From: Legionella beliardensis
GTDB lineage: Bacteria; Pseudomonadota; Gammaproteobacteria; Legionellales; Legionellaceae
Length of the DNA stretch: 64,000 nucleotides
Direction: 5' to 3'
Assembly (NCBI RefSeq): GCF_900452395.1
Contig: NZ_UGNV01000001.1
Location: 1,265,501 to 1,329,500 of the forward strand
The notes below the pieces were generated by a model. It saw only the letters and a program-made list of their open reading frames with translations, ran no database searches and was not told the origin of the DNA. This document shows positions 48,837 through 57,904 of this stretch, one piece after another; position 1 is the stretch's first letter, and every line of letters starts with the position of its first letter. A program made the position numbers and the translations under genes.

Positions 48837-50705
48837 ATGCAGACCCTGAAATTAATTTTGATTAAAATTTATAAAAAAATGCCAGTGATTGCCTTTGATA
48901 TTCTATCAATCCCGGTGGCATGGTACTTATCGTATTGGTTACGGTATAATATGAAACCGTTTCCTAATAATTTTACCAGTAAATATGCGCTAGCTGCACT
49001 CGCAACGTTAATGCTCTGTCAAATAGGTTGCTATTATTATTTTAGAGTTTACCGCGGTCTGTGGCGTTTTTCATCAATCAATGACGTGATTCGCATAATT
49101 AAGGCAGTTATTATAGCGATTGTTTTAACGCTGCCCGTGCTTTATTTAACCTCGCTTTTAAAGCATATTCCTCGTTCAGTTTTGCCTTTATACAGTATTA
49201 TTTTAACCACCTTATTATGTGGTGGCCGATTACTTATGCGTACTTATCGCGAAAAAAACAATCGCAATGTGTCGAATAATTCTATTTATCGGGTACTAAT
49301 CATCGGCGCAGGTCATGCCGGGGAGAGCTTAGCACGTGACATGAAGAGAACCTTTACCTATGCGCCTATTGGCTTTGTAGATGACAATCTTGGTAAACGA
49401 GGCTTGGAAATTCATGGAATTAGGGTTTTAGGTTCAACGAGAGAGTTGCCAGAGCTTGTGTTAGCTAATGCGGTTAATTTAATCTTCATAGCGCTTCCTT
49501 CAGCACGTTCTGCAGCGATGCGGCGTATCGTTAATTTGTGTGAAGCGTGTAAAGTTCCTTTTCAAACCCTACCTAGTTTATCTGACTTAGCTTCGGGCTT
49601 GGTTAAAGTAAATGCTTTACGTGAAGTAAATATTGAAGACTTATTAGGACGAGATCAAGTTCATTTAGACTGGAGTAAGATTGGTGCAGCCATCTATGAT
49701 AAACCGATTGCTGTAACAGGCGGAGGTGGCTCAATTGGTTCGGAATTGTGTCGTCAAATTATGAAATTAAAACCGAGTAAATTACTTATTGTTGATAACT
49801 CAGAGTTTAATTTATATAAAATTGAGCAAGAACTTAAAAACGCTTACCCTCATGCCGTTATTATGCCAGTGTTAATTTCAATAACAGATGCTGTAGCAAT
49901 TAATTTTCATTTTGGTAAATTTAAACCTCATATTGTTTTTCATGCTGCCGCTTATAAACATGTGCCAATGCTTGAGGATCAAATTAGGGTGGCGGTACTA
50001 AATAATGTTTTAGGAACGCAGATTGTAGCAGAAGCGAGTGTTAATGTGGCTGCTGAAAAATTTATCTTAATTTCTACCGACAAAGCAGTAAATCCTACCA
50101 ATGTTATGGGTACAACAAAACGTGTTGCCGAAATTTATTGTCAAAATTTAAATGAGCGAGCAACAGAAACGCAATTTATTACCGTAAGATTTGGTAATGT
50201 CTTAGGATCAGCAGGTAGTGTGGTACCGCTATTTCAAAAACAATTGCAGCAGGGCGGTCCTTTAACCGTGACTCACCCTGATATCCAACGATACTTTATG
50301 ACCATTCCCGAAGCTTGTCAGCTTATTTTGCAAGCGATGATTAATGGTTCAGGCAGTGAGATCTTTGTTTTGGATATGGGTGAGCCAATAAAAATTAGCT
50401 ATCTAGCTGAGCAAATAATACGGTTAGCTGGCAAAGTACCAGGGCAAGATATTCAAATTAAGTACACTGGCTTAAGACCTGGCGAGAAATTATTTGAAGA
50501 ATTATTCCATGAATCAGAGGAATTAACCCAGACAGAGCATGAGAAATTATTCAAAGCAAAATTTCGCAAAATTGATTGGAACGAGCTTGCTCAAACTATT
50601 CGCTTACTCGCTGCTGCCTGTGATAAACATCATAACGATGAATTGCATATTCTACTAAAAAGCTTAGTACCTGAATTTAAATCACAAATGGATACGGTAT
50701 TTTAG
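48837..50705 (+). CDS. WbpM/CapD-type membrane nucleotide-sugar 4,6-dehydratase
   Basis: A 622-residue protein with four N-terminal transmembrane helices, a first Rossmann region (VLIIGAGHAGESLARDM, near 155-171) and a C-terminal SDR domain from about residue 290. The SDR domain has GGGGSIGSELCRQI for NAD binding and STDKAVNPTNVMGTTKR around the active site. Members convert UDP-GlcNAc to the 4-keto-6-deoxy sugar used in O-antigen, capsule or protein glycans. It lies 140 bases after the glycosyltransferase and may belong to the same surface-glycan unit. Confidence 0.92.
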   Translation: MQTLKLILIKIYKKMPVIAFDILSIPVAWYLSYWLRYNMKPFPNNFTSKYALAALATLMLCQIGCYYYFRVYRGLWRFSSINDVIRIIKAVIIAIVLTLPVLYLTSLLKHIPRSVLPLYSIILTTLLCGGRLLMRTYREKNNRNVSNNSIYRVLIIGAGHAGESLARDMKRTFTYAPIGFVDDNLGKRGLEIHGIRVLGSTRELPELVLANAVNLIFIALPSARSAAMRRIVNLCEACKVPFQTLPSLSDLASGLVKVNALREVNIEDLLGRDQVHLDWSKIGAAIYDKPIAVTGGGGSIGSELCRQIMKLKPSKLLIVDNSEFNLYKIEQELKNAYPHAVIMPVLISITDAVAINFHFGKFKPHIVFHAAAYKHVPMLEDQIRVAVLNNVLGTQIVAEASVNVAAEKFILISTDKAVNPTNVMGTTKRVAEIYCQNLNERATETQFITVRFGNVLGSAGSVVPLFQKQLQQGGPLTVTHPDIQRYFMTIPEACQLILQAMINGSGSEIFVLDMGEPIKISYLAEQIIRLAGKVPGQDIQIKYTGLRPGEKLFEELFHESEELTQTEHEKLFKAKFRKIDWNELAQTIRLLAAACDKHHNDELHILLKSLVPEFKSQMDTVF

Positions 50706-50809
50706 AGTATAGACAATACCTAAAGATACCGTTATAACTTATTATTAACTTACTAATATTTGCAATTAGACGTACCAAGGTAGGGCTTTAGTAATTCAAG
50801 GAATAATGA

Positions 50810-51928
50810 ATGATAAGTAGAGTGCATCAAGTCCCAGGACAGTTGAAAAGGATAGCTAAAGTCACTCTGCTTGTTCTATTAGTAAGCTGTTCTGACGCAA
50901 AACCTCCCGCTGTTCAACCTAAGGTTAAAGTAACTGTTACTCAAGTAAAAACTTCTTATATTCCTATTTATAAAGAATACATTGGTATCACTAAATCGAT
51001 AGCAAGCGTTGATATTCGAGCACGAGTCAAAGGTTTTTTAATTAAAATGAATTTTGTTGAAGGGAAATTGGTTAAAAAAAACCAATTGTTGTATGTCATT
51101 GATCCTAAGCCATTTGAAGCTAAGCTAAATTTAGCGCAAGGGCAATTGTCTAAAAGCATCGCAGCAAAAGAGTATCAACAAATTGAATTTTTACGCATGC
51201 GCGATCTGGTTAAAAAAGGGGATGTAGCAAAAGCACGTTTTGATGAGGTAACAGCTCAATATCGGGAAGCAGTTGCCCAAGTGGAAATTGAAACAGCAGA
51301 AGTAGAAGAAGCAAAGATTAATTTAAGTTATTGCTCAATGTATTCCCCCATTGATGGCATCATTAGCCATAAATACGTGGATGTGGGAAATCTAGTTGGG
51401 GGCACTGAAAATACATTATTAGCTAATGTGGTACAGCTAAATCCTATCTATGTTGAATTTAATCCTAGCACAAGTGATTATTCTGAGTTTCTACAATATC
51501 GGGCTAATATGCCCTTTAAAGTGGAGGTTTCCTTACCCCATGATAAGAAGGATGTTTTTCACGGCAAAGTGGATTTGATAAATAATCAAGCTCAAGTTTC
51601 TACCTCGACTATTTTAATGCGTGCCGTTGTAGATAATCCCCAAAATTTGCTCCTACCAGGAATTTATGTCAATGTAAGGTTAACCCTAACAGATAAAAGC
51701 CCTGCCATTTTGGTACCCATATTAGCTGTGGTGCAAACGCAAGAATTGCGCTCTGTTTATGTTGTTACTAGTGCCAATAAAGTACAGTCACGTACCATTA
51801 CTATTTCAGGGCAAGAAGGCGAGAATTATATTATTAAATCAGGCCTTAAAGATGGGGATATGGTTATCTTAAATGGGTTACAAAAAATTCAACCAGGCAT
51901 GGAAGTTATACCCCAAGTAAGCAAATAG
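50810..51928 (+). CDS. RND efflux periplasmic adaptor lipoprotein
   Basis: A lipobox (LLVSC, Cys27) predicts lipidation. The adaptor domains follow: IRARVKGFLIKMNFVEGKLVKKNQLLYVIDPKPFEAKL (lipoyl), a helical hairpin (about 110-165), INLSYCSMYSPIDGIIS, and a C-terminal beta-barrel. This is the MexA/AcrA family of 372 residues. It links the inner-membrane pump encoded next to an outer-membrane TolC-type channel, which is not present in this locus. No regulator gene is adjacent. Confidence 0.93.
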   Translation: MISRVHQVPGQLKRIAKVTLLVLLVSCSDAKPPAVQPKVKVTVTQVKTSYIPIYKEYIGITKSIASVDIRARVKGFLIKMNFVEGKLVKKNQLLYVIDPKPFEAKLNLAQGQLSKSIAAKEYQQIEFLRMRDLVKKGDVAKARFDEVTAQYREAVAQVEIETAEVEEAKINLSYCSMYSPIDGIISHKYVDVGNLVGGTENTLLANVVQLNPIYVEFNPSTSDYSEFLQYRANMPFKVEVSLPHDKKDVFHGKVDLINNQAQVSTSTILMRAVVDNPQNLLLPGIYVNVRLTLTDKSPAILVPILAVVQTQELRSVYVVTSANKVQSRTITISGQEGENYIIKSGLKDGDMVILNGLQKIQPGMEVIPQVSK

Positions 51929-51941
51929 GAATGCATTAATT

Positions 51942-54900
51942 ATGGTTAAATTTTTTATATACCGTCCTATATTTGCAATGGTAATTGCTATCCTTATGGT
52001 ATTAATTGGTGGTATTTGCATTCTTATTCTGCCCGTTGCGCAGTATCCCTCTATTGTTCCACCTGTAGTACAAGTAAGCACACAATACTTAGGGGCCGGG
52101 GCCGGTGTTGTAGCAGATACTGTAACAACCCCACTTGAAAATAATATTAATGGTGTTGAAGGTATGATTTATATATCTTCTGCTAGTACCAATAATGGCA
52201 ATTCTGTTATAAATATAACCTTCGATGTGGGTTATGATATCGATATTGGGGCGGTAGATGTTTTAAACGATACCAATACAGCAACGCCGTTACTTCCTGC
52301 AACGGTCACTCAATCTGGTATCACTATCCAAAAAGTTTCTACGAACATGGTGGTCGTTGTAAACTTGCTTAGTAATGATAATAGCTTTGATGAATCGTTT
52401 CTAAGTAATTATGCGCAAATTCAAGTAACGCCAGCACTGCAGCGCGTGCCTGGTGTAGGTAGTATTACTAATTTTGGTTTATTAGAGTATTCGATTCGTA
52501 TTTGGTTAGATCCTAATAAATTAGCTAGCATGGAAATCGCGCCTCAAGAAGTGATTCAGGCGGTGCTTGAGCAAAATCAGCAGGCTGCAGTTGGCGTGAT
52601 TGGGCAGCCGCCTGTACCTAAAAATGTACCCTTTCAATATCAAATTTCAACCTTAGGTCAATTAAGTGAAGTTAATCAGTTTGCCGACATAATTGTCAGA
52701 GTAAAAGAAAATGGCGAGATAGTTCGCGTTAAAGATTTAGGCCGCGTTGAGATGGGCGCTGAAACTTATACAACCACATCAAATTTTAGTGGTAGGGCAA
52801 CTGCAAGTATCGGTGTCTATCAATTACCTGGTTCAAATGCAATTCAAGTAGCCAATAGCGTGCGCCAAGTGATGGAAGAATTAAAGAAAAGCTTTCCCAA
52901 AGGCCTGACTTATACCATTGCTTACGATACAACCAATTTCGTCCGCGAAGCGCTTAAAGAGGTAGTGATTACTTTATTTGAGGCCATTGTTTTAGTTTTT
53001 ATAGTCGTTTTTGTTTTTTTACAAAATTGGCGAACCACGTTAATTCCTTGCATTGCTATACCTGTTTCTTTAATAGGTACGTTTGCGCTATTAGAGGCGT
53101 TTGGGTTTTCTATTAATATATTAAGTCTTCTAGGCTTAGTGTTAGCTATTGGCTTAGTTGTTGACGATGCGATTGTGGTTGTTGAGAACGTTGAGAAGAA
53201 ATTAGAGCAAAGTTTTACTAATATAAGAGAAGCAACGCTTGAAGCGACTCAAGAAGTGCAAGGGCCAATTGTCGCAACGACATTAATTTTATTAGCGGTG
53301 TTTGTCCCTGTAGCTTTTATACCTGGGATGACAGGAAGTTTATATAATCAGTTTGCATTATCCATTGCTTTCTCGGTAGCTCTTTCAGGAATTAATTCAT
53401 TAACATTAACACCTGCACTGTGTGGCCTTCTTTTAAAACAAAAAAAAGAAAATAAGTTCTTTTTATTTCGTTGGTTTGAATTGGGCTATGAGAAATTACT
53501 TGTTTACTACCAGTATGCGGTTAAGAGATGCATTGAGTATAGAAAATTAGTCTTGCTTATTTTTTGTTTATTAGGTGTAGCAGCAGCATTTGTATTTTAT
53601 TACCTGCCGACAGGGTTTATCCCAGAGGAAGATCAGGGGTATTTTATTGTTATGATTAAGGGGCCTAATGGCTCTTCTCTTTACCGTACTGAACAAACCA
53701 TTGATAAAGCACAGACAATTATAGGCAAAACGGAGGGAGTGGCCAGTAGCATTGCTGTTAATGGTTATAATATTATTGATTCAATTAATCAGCCTGACTC
53801 AGGCGTGATATTTGTTATCTTAAAACCTTGGGAAGAGCGCACGACGCCTGCGTTAAATGTAATCGGCATCATGGCTACTATGCAAAAGCAATTTAATCAA
53901 ATCAATGATGCCGTGATTGTCGCTATGAATGCGCCTGCTATTCCTGGTTTAGGTTCTGTGAGTGGATTTCAACTTGAGGTTGAAGACAGAAATCATTTAG
54001 GCGTTGATGTTTTAGCTAAAGCAGTTAATGAATTGGTAGCTGAAGGCAATAAGCGCCCAGAGTTAAAAAGTTTATTTTCTGATTTAAACACCGATGTGCC
54101 TCAATTATATTTAGATATCGACAGGACAAAAGCAAAAGCGCTTGATGTCTCAATTACCAATTTACTTGCTACTTTGCAGACTTATTTAGGCTCATATTAT
54201 GTTAATACGTTTACTAAATATGGACAAACTTATCGTGTTATGGTGCAGGCAGAAGGTCAGTCACGTGCCGATGTGGCTGATATTACAAAATTATATGTTA
54301 AAAGTAATGCGGGAAAAATGGTGCCCCTATCAAGTTTAGTGAGGGTTAAAATGATAAACGGGCCATTTAATATTCCGCATTATAATCTTTATACCTCTGC
54401 CCTGGTGACAGGCGGGCCTGCGCCAGGTTATAGCTCGGGGCAGGCATTGAATGCAATTCAAGAGGTAGCAAGCAAAGTGCTTCCGATTGGAATTGGCTAT
54501 GAGTGGACTGGTATTACCTATCAACAATTAAAAGCTGGAAATCTTGCAGCACTTATCTTTATACTTTGCTTAGTTTTTGTATTCCTGTTCTTATCAGCTC
54601 TCTACGAAAGCTGGGCTATGCCCTTTATGATTCTGCTTGCAGTTCCTCTTGCTTTATTAGGCGCGGGATTAGCACTTATGATACGTTCTTTGGCACTCGA
54701 TGTTTATGCGCAAATTGGTTTAGTACTGTTAATTGGGCTTGCTGCGAAGAATGCCATTCTTATTATCGAATTTGCCAAGGATAAGCGAGACGCCGGTGCA
54801 AGTATTATAGAAGCTGCAATGGATGCAGCGCGTTTACGTTTGCGGCCTATTTTAATGACTGCATTTGCATTTATCTTAGGAGTATTGCCTCTAGCCTTAG

Positions 54901-55076
54901 CAACAGGTGCTGGTGCTGCAAGTCGGCATTCTATAGGCACAACGGTATTAGGTGGAATGCTGGTTGCAACGATTTTAAGCTTACTTGTTGTTCCTGTATT
55001 TTATGTTGTTATTGAAGGGTGGCGTGAACGGCGTCTGGTTAAAAAGAATGCAGCAATGCGTAATGACTTAGAGTAA
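51942..55076 (+). CDS. RND efflux pump inner-membrane transporter (HAE1)
   Basis: A full-length 1044-residue AcrB/MexB-type transporter. It has the YPSIVPPVVQVSTQYLGAGAGVVADTVTTPLE start of the porter domain and GLVVDDAIVVVENVE with the proton-relay Asp pair in helix 4. LLGLVLAIG and, in the second half, GLAAKNAILIIEFA carry the relay Lys. It should export hydrophobic drugs or host-derived antimicrobials. Its ATG lies 13 bases from the adaptor stop. Confidence 0.96.
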   Translation: MVKFFIYRPIFAMVIAILMVLIGGICILILPVAQYPSIVPPVVQVSTQYLGAGAGVVADTVTTPLENNINGVEGMIYISSASTNNGNSVINITFDVGYDIDIGAVDVLNDTNTATPLLPATVTQSGITIQKVSTNMVVVVNLLSNDNSFDESFLSNYAQIQVTPALQRVPGVGSITNFGLLEYSIRIWLDPNKLASMEIAPQEVIQAVLEQNQQAAVGVIGQPPVPKNVPFQYQISTLGQLSEVNQFADIIVRVKENGEIVRVKDLGRVEMGAETYTTTSNFSGRATASIGVYQLPGSNAIQVANSVRQVMEELKKSFPKGLTYTIAYDTTNFVREALKEVVITLFEAIVLVFIVVFVFLQNWRTTLIPCIAIPVSLIGTFALLEAFGFSINILSLLGLVLAIGLVVDDAIVVVENVEKKLEQSFTNIREATLEATQEVQGPIVATTLILLAVFVPVAFIPGMTGSLYNQFALSIAFSVALSGINSLTLTPALCGLLLKQKKENKFFLFRWFELGYEKLLVYYQYAVKRCIEYRKLVLLIFCLLGVAAAFVFYYLPTGFIPEEDQGYFIVMIKGPNGSSLYRTEQTIDKAQTIIGKTEGVASSIAVNGYNIIDSINQPDSGVIFVILKPWEERTTPALNVIGIMATMQKQFNQINDAVIVAMNAPAIPGLGSVSGFQLEVEDRNHLGVDVLAKAVNELVAEGNKRPELKSLFSDLNTDVPQLYLDIDRTKAKALDVSITNLLATLQTYLGSYYVNTFTKYGQTYRVMVQAEGQSRADVADITKLYVKSNAGKMVPLSSLVRVKMINGPFNIPHYNLYTSALVTGGPAPGYSSGQALNAIQEVASKVLPIGIGYEWTGITYQQLKAGNLAALIFILCLVFVFLFLSALYESWAMPFMILLAVPLALLGAGLALMIRSLALDVYAQIGLVLLIGLAAKNAILIIEFAKDKRDAGASIIEAAMDAARLRLRPILMTAFAFILGVLPLALATGAGAASRHSIGTTVLGGMLVATILSLLVVPVFYVVIEGWRERRLVKKNAAMRNDLE

Positions 55077-55084
55077 ATTTATTT

Positions 55085-55118
55085 GCTTAGTGAGCGTTTG
55101 ACATAACGCTCACTAAGC
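55085..55118. terminator. Hairpin between convergent efflux and permease genes
   Basis: GCTTAGTGAGCGTT (55085-55098) and AACGCTCACTAAGC (55105-55118) form a perfect 14-bp stem with a 6-base loop, nine bases after the transporter stop. It likely terminates transcription from both sides; flanking U-tracts are modest. Confidence 0.75.
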
Positions 55119-55132
55119 TCTTCTTGAGTAGA

Positions 55133-56632
55133 CTAACTTCTATTAGGAAAAATATCTTTAAATTGAATAGGCTTGTTACGTTCCATGGCCTCAGTTCTTC
55201 GTTTATGAAATCCGCCTAATTTGTAAATAACAATAGGAACAACAAAACTCGCGACGCCCATAATAAAAGCAATCTTATAGGTAGGATCTTGATTCATGCA
55301 TAAAAAGATAAGGCAGGCAACCATAAGTATGATTGCAATAATGCCTGTATAAGGGGAGCCTGGGGTCTTATATTGTAAATCATTGGTTGTATACCCAGCT
55401 TGATAAAGGCGGCGGCGAAAATTAATCTGCGCCCAGCATAAAGAAATCCAAGCTGTGGCACCTGTAAAGCCTGAAACAAGCAGTAACGCAATATAAAGGA
55501 GGGATTGGCCAAAGAAATAGCTTGTAGCCAGTAAAAGCCAAATTGAAATTAAGGTAACAATGCCAGCATTTTGTGGAACAAAGTTACGATTTAATTTACT
55601 AAGAGGATGAGGCGCCATTCCATTTCTTGCTAAGGCATTTAACGACCGTACAATGCCGTAAACCCCAGAATTCGAGCAAGATAGAGCTGCCGTCAGGGTG
55701 ACAAAGCTGGTAGCAGCTCCTGCCCAATGCAAGCCATAAAAATTAAGTGCATCAGCAAAGACAGAATTATCTAAACCCGCTTTCTGCCAAGGGAATATAA
55801 GCACTAAACAAAAAACCGGAATAATATAAATAAATAAAATTCGGTAAGTAACGTTTCTGATGGCGCGAGGAATCATGCGCGCAGGATCAATGGATTCGCC
55901 AGCGGCAAGCCCAATAATTTCTGAGCCTTGGTAATTAACTAGCAACAATACCATGGCGGTTAACAAGGCAAACGTGCCATTAGGAAATAATCCGCCTTGA
56001 TCAAAAATAAATTTACCACCTATAATGCTGTTTGGCTGGGGTCCGTGAATAATTCCAAAAAAGATTAATATCGATAAAAAAACAAAAGCTAGGAGAGCAA
56101 AAATTTTAATAACAGCCAACCAAAACTCTATTTCACCAAATGTGCCCACTTTGGCAATATTGACGTATGTAATTAATAAACCAAAACAAACAGCCCAAAT
56201 ATAGCCGTTTACTCCTGTAAAATGTTCCATAATAATACCGCCAGCAATACACTCAGCAGGAATATAAGCAACCCAACTTATCCAATATGACCACCCAACG
56301 CCACATGCTATTGACGGTGAAATAAATTCAGCTGTGTAGGTGATAAAAGAACCCGAGATAGGTATCGCGACTGCAAGCTCGCCCATGCAAAGCATGGTTA
56401 GATAAATAATTAACCCACCTAATATATAGGCAATAAATACAGAAGGCCCAACTTGATTAATGACGGCGCCTGTGCCTAAGAAATAACCAGAGCCAATTAT
56501 TCCACCTAAGGCAATTAGTTGCACATGACGGTCTTTTAGACCACGTTTATAACCACCATCGTCAAGAGGCTTTTTTATAGAGTTATGTTGATTAATCACT
56601 AATTGTATAATCTCTGGGTTAATACAAGTCAA
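55133..56632 (-). CDS. APC-family amino-acid permease
   Basis: A 499-residue, 12-helix permease of the APC superfamily (AAT branch): RHVQLIALGGIIGSGYFLGTGAVI in helix 1, ISGSFITYTAEFISPSIACGVGWSYW, and a helix-6 region NYQGSEIIGLAAGES. It imports an amino acid with protons; homologues include AnsP, GabP and LysP. The exact substrate is not clear. The gene is convergent with the efflux operon. Confidence 0.92.
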   Translation of the reverse strand: MTCINPEIIQLVINQHNSIKKPLDDGGYKRGLKDRHVQLIALGGIIGSGYFLGTGAVINQVGPSVFIAYILGGLIIYLTMLCMGELAVAIPISGSFITYTAEFISPSIACGVGWSYWISWVAYIPAECIAGGIIMEHFTGVNGYIWAVCFGLLITYVNIAKVGTFGEIEFWLAVIKIFALLAFVFLSILIFFGIIHGPQPNSIIGGKFIFDQGGLFPNGTFALLTAMVLLLVNYQGSEIIGLAAGESIDPARMIPRAIRNVTYRILFIYIIPVFCLVLIFPWQKAGLDNSVFADALNFYGLHWAGAATSFVTLTAALSCSNSGVYGIVRSLNALARNGMAPHPLSKLNRNFVPQNAGIVTLISIWLLLATSYFFGQSLLYIALLLVSGFTGATAWISLCWAQINFRRRLYQAGYTTNDLQYKTPGSPYTGIIAIILMVACLIFLCMNQDPTYKIAFIMGVASFVVPIVIYKLGGFHKRRTEAMERNKPIQFKDIFPNRS

Positions 56633-56851
56633 ATTGTACAGTAATAATCAAAATTGCACAATTTTTTTTGTAGTTCTGCTGCAAAATGAGATTTTTATAA
56701 GAAAAACATTAAGAACGCAAGATTTATTTTTGTAGATTAGTGAAATTAATAGGTAATGTCATGTTTTTTAATAGATTATTAAAGAGGTTACCTAATAAAA
56801 TATTGTCTTAGATCTAAGTTTAATGATTCAATTATAAAGTGGTTGAAACAG

Positions 56852-56941
56852 TGGCGGAGAGAGAGGGATTCGAACCCTCGATACGTTTTACCGTATACAC
56901 ACTTTCCAGGCGTGCGCCTTCAACCACTCGGCCACCTCTCC
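56852..56941 (-). tRNA. tRNA-Ser (anticodon GGA)
   Basis: On the minus strand: acceptor GGAGAGG pairing with TCTCTCC, discriminator G, and encoded CCA. The anticodon stem CACGC/GTGTG encloses loop CTGGAAA (anticodon GGA). A long variable arm (TATACGGTAAAACGTAT) is typical of serine tRNA, and the T-arm has GGTTCGAATCC. It decodes UCC and UCU. Confidence 0.97.
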
Positions 56942-57352
56942 TCTGGCGCAAGAATAGCGGGTTGACCACACAAAATCAATCCCTCTATGAGTATCCTTCC
57001 TAATTTAGCTGAACAAACACGGGCTAAATACTCTATGGCCGTCAGGCTAAGCTCCCAAGAGCCAAGATTGAGGCAGGCAGAAGTAAAATGTGGTCCCTTG
57101 TTGGGAGCGCCGAAACCATCCATGCAGCTCGATGTTATGCATCCAGGCACAACTTCGTTCCAAAAAGAGGCCAAACTTACCTCCTGCGAGAGCGTAAGTA
57201 CTCTAAACATATTATTTTCTATGGTGCTAAGAGAAATACTTGCTTAACCTGACGGCTATGGGCTAAATACTTCGAACTGGGATTAAAAAAGGAAGCGACT
57301 TAAATAGTTTTAGTTTATACTTAATATAAGTCGTTATTTTTAAATTATTCTT
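56942..57352. other. Non-coding region with MITE-like element
   Basis: About 410 bases after tRNA-Ser. Reading frames are open here on both strands but lack family features and overlap one another. The sequence is occupied by the element at 57021-57271; the remainder is unremarkable. Confidence 0.6.
57021..57271. mobile_element. Candidate MITE (non-autonomous element)
   Basis: A 12-base direct repeat GGGCTAAATACT occurs at 57021-57032 and 57260-57271. Directly inside are imperfect inverted ends: ATGGCCGTCAGGCTAAG (57035-57051) and CTTAACCTGACGGCTAT (57243-57259), 15 of 17 pairing. A further inverted pair GCTCCCAA/TTGGGAGC lies inside (57051-57058, 57101-57108). The whole is about 250 bases without a transposase. 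Target duplication versus chance repeat is not settled. Confidence 0.55.
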
Positions 57353-57811
57353 ATGATTAAACATAAATTTTTGCTGCTAAGTGGGCTTGTGTTTTCTAGT
57401 CAGCTATTTGCTTTCCAGTGCTATTTTACGTTAGTAAAAGATAGTTGCTGGACTGATTATTCAGTGACTGTCAATGTAATGGATGTGGCAAACAATAGTA
57501 CGGCAGTAACAGTTACGGCGCCTAAAGGCCAATCATGGGCAAGACAAGGATTTACATGCCAACCAGGTCAAGAATTTCTCTACAAAGCGACTTTTGAGCC
57601 TTATATCTGGTCAAGTGAAAAAGGGGAAGTCTATACTGCCATTAACTATTGGACTTTGCCTAAGGCGCCTAAGCCTGGTGAGTCTGCGTGGGAAATTCCT
57701 GTATGCTACCCTCAAGCTTTTTCAGCGGTTCCTTTGCCACCACAAGCGACTAATAATTGTGCCTGTGATTTTAGTAAAGTTCCAGCCATACCGCCTAAGA
57801 AACTTGATTGA
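57353..57811 (+). CDS. Secreted Cys-containing protein of unknown function
   Basis: A signal peptide (MIKHKFLLLSGLVFSSQLFA) is followed by about 130 residues with six cysteines (FQCYF, SCWTDY, FTCQPG, PVCYP, NCACDF) and a beta-rich pattern (YSVTVNVMDV, STAVTVTAPKG, EFLYKATFEP). The C-terminus is proline-rich. It resembles small periplasmic proteins annotated only as hypothetical in Legionella. No function can be assigned. No strong ribosome binding site is visible before the ATG. Confidence 0.7.
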   Translation: MIKHKFLLLSGLVFSSQLFAFQCYFTLVKDSCWTDYSVTVNVMDVANNSTAVTVTAPKGQSWARQGFTCQPGQEFLYKATFEPYIWSSEKGEVYTAINYWTLPKAPKPGESAWEIPVCYPQAFSAVPLPPQATNNCACDFSKVPAIPPKKLD

Positions 57812-57904
57812 TATCTGTACAAGTGGCAATTTATTGATTGATAAATAGATTTATAATAACGAGTTGTGTATTATTCTTAAAAATTTCTTAATTTCGGATA
57901 ATAA

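Noticed and set aside
54503..54784. 93-codon frame within the RND transporter gene
   Set aside because: It is an out-of-frame reading of a highly conserved transporter segment.
56987..57247. Overlapping 86- and 96-codon frames on opposite strands after tRNA-Ser
   Set aside because: They mirror each other across the MITE-like inverted repeats, show no protein features and are best explained by the repeat.
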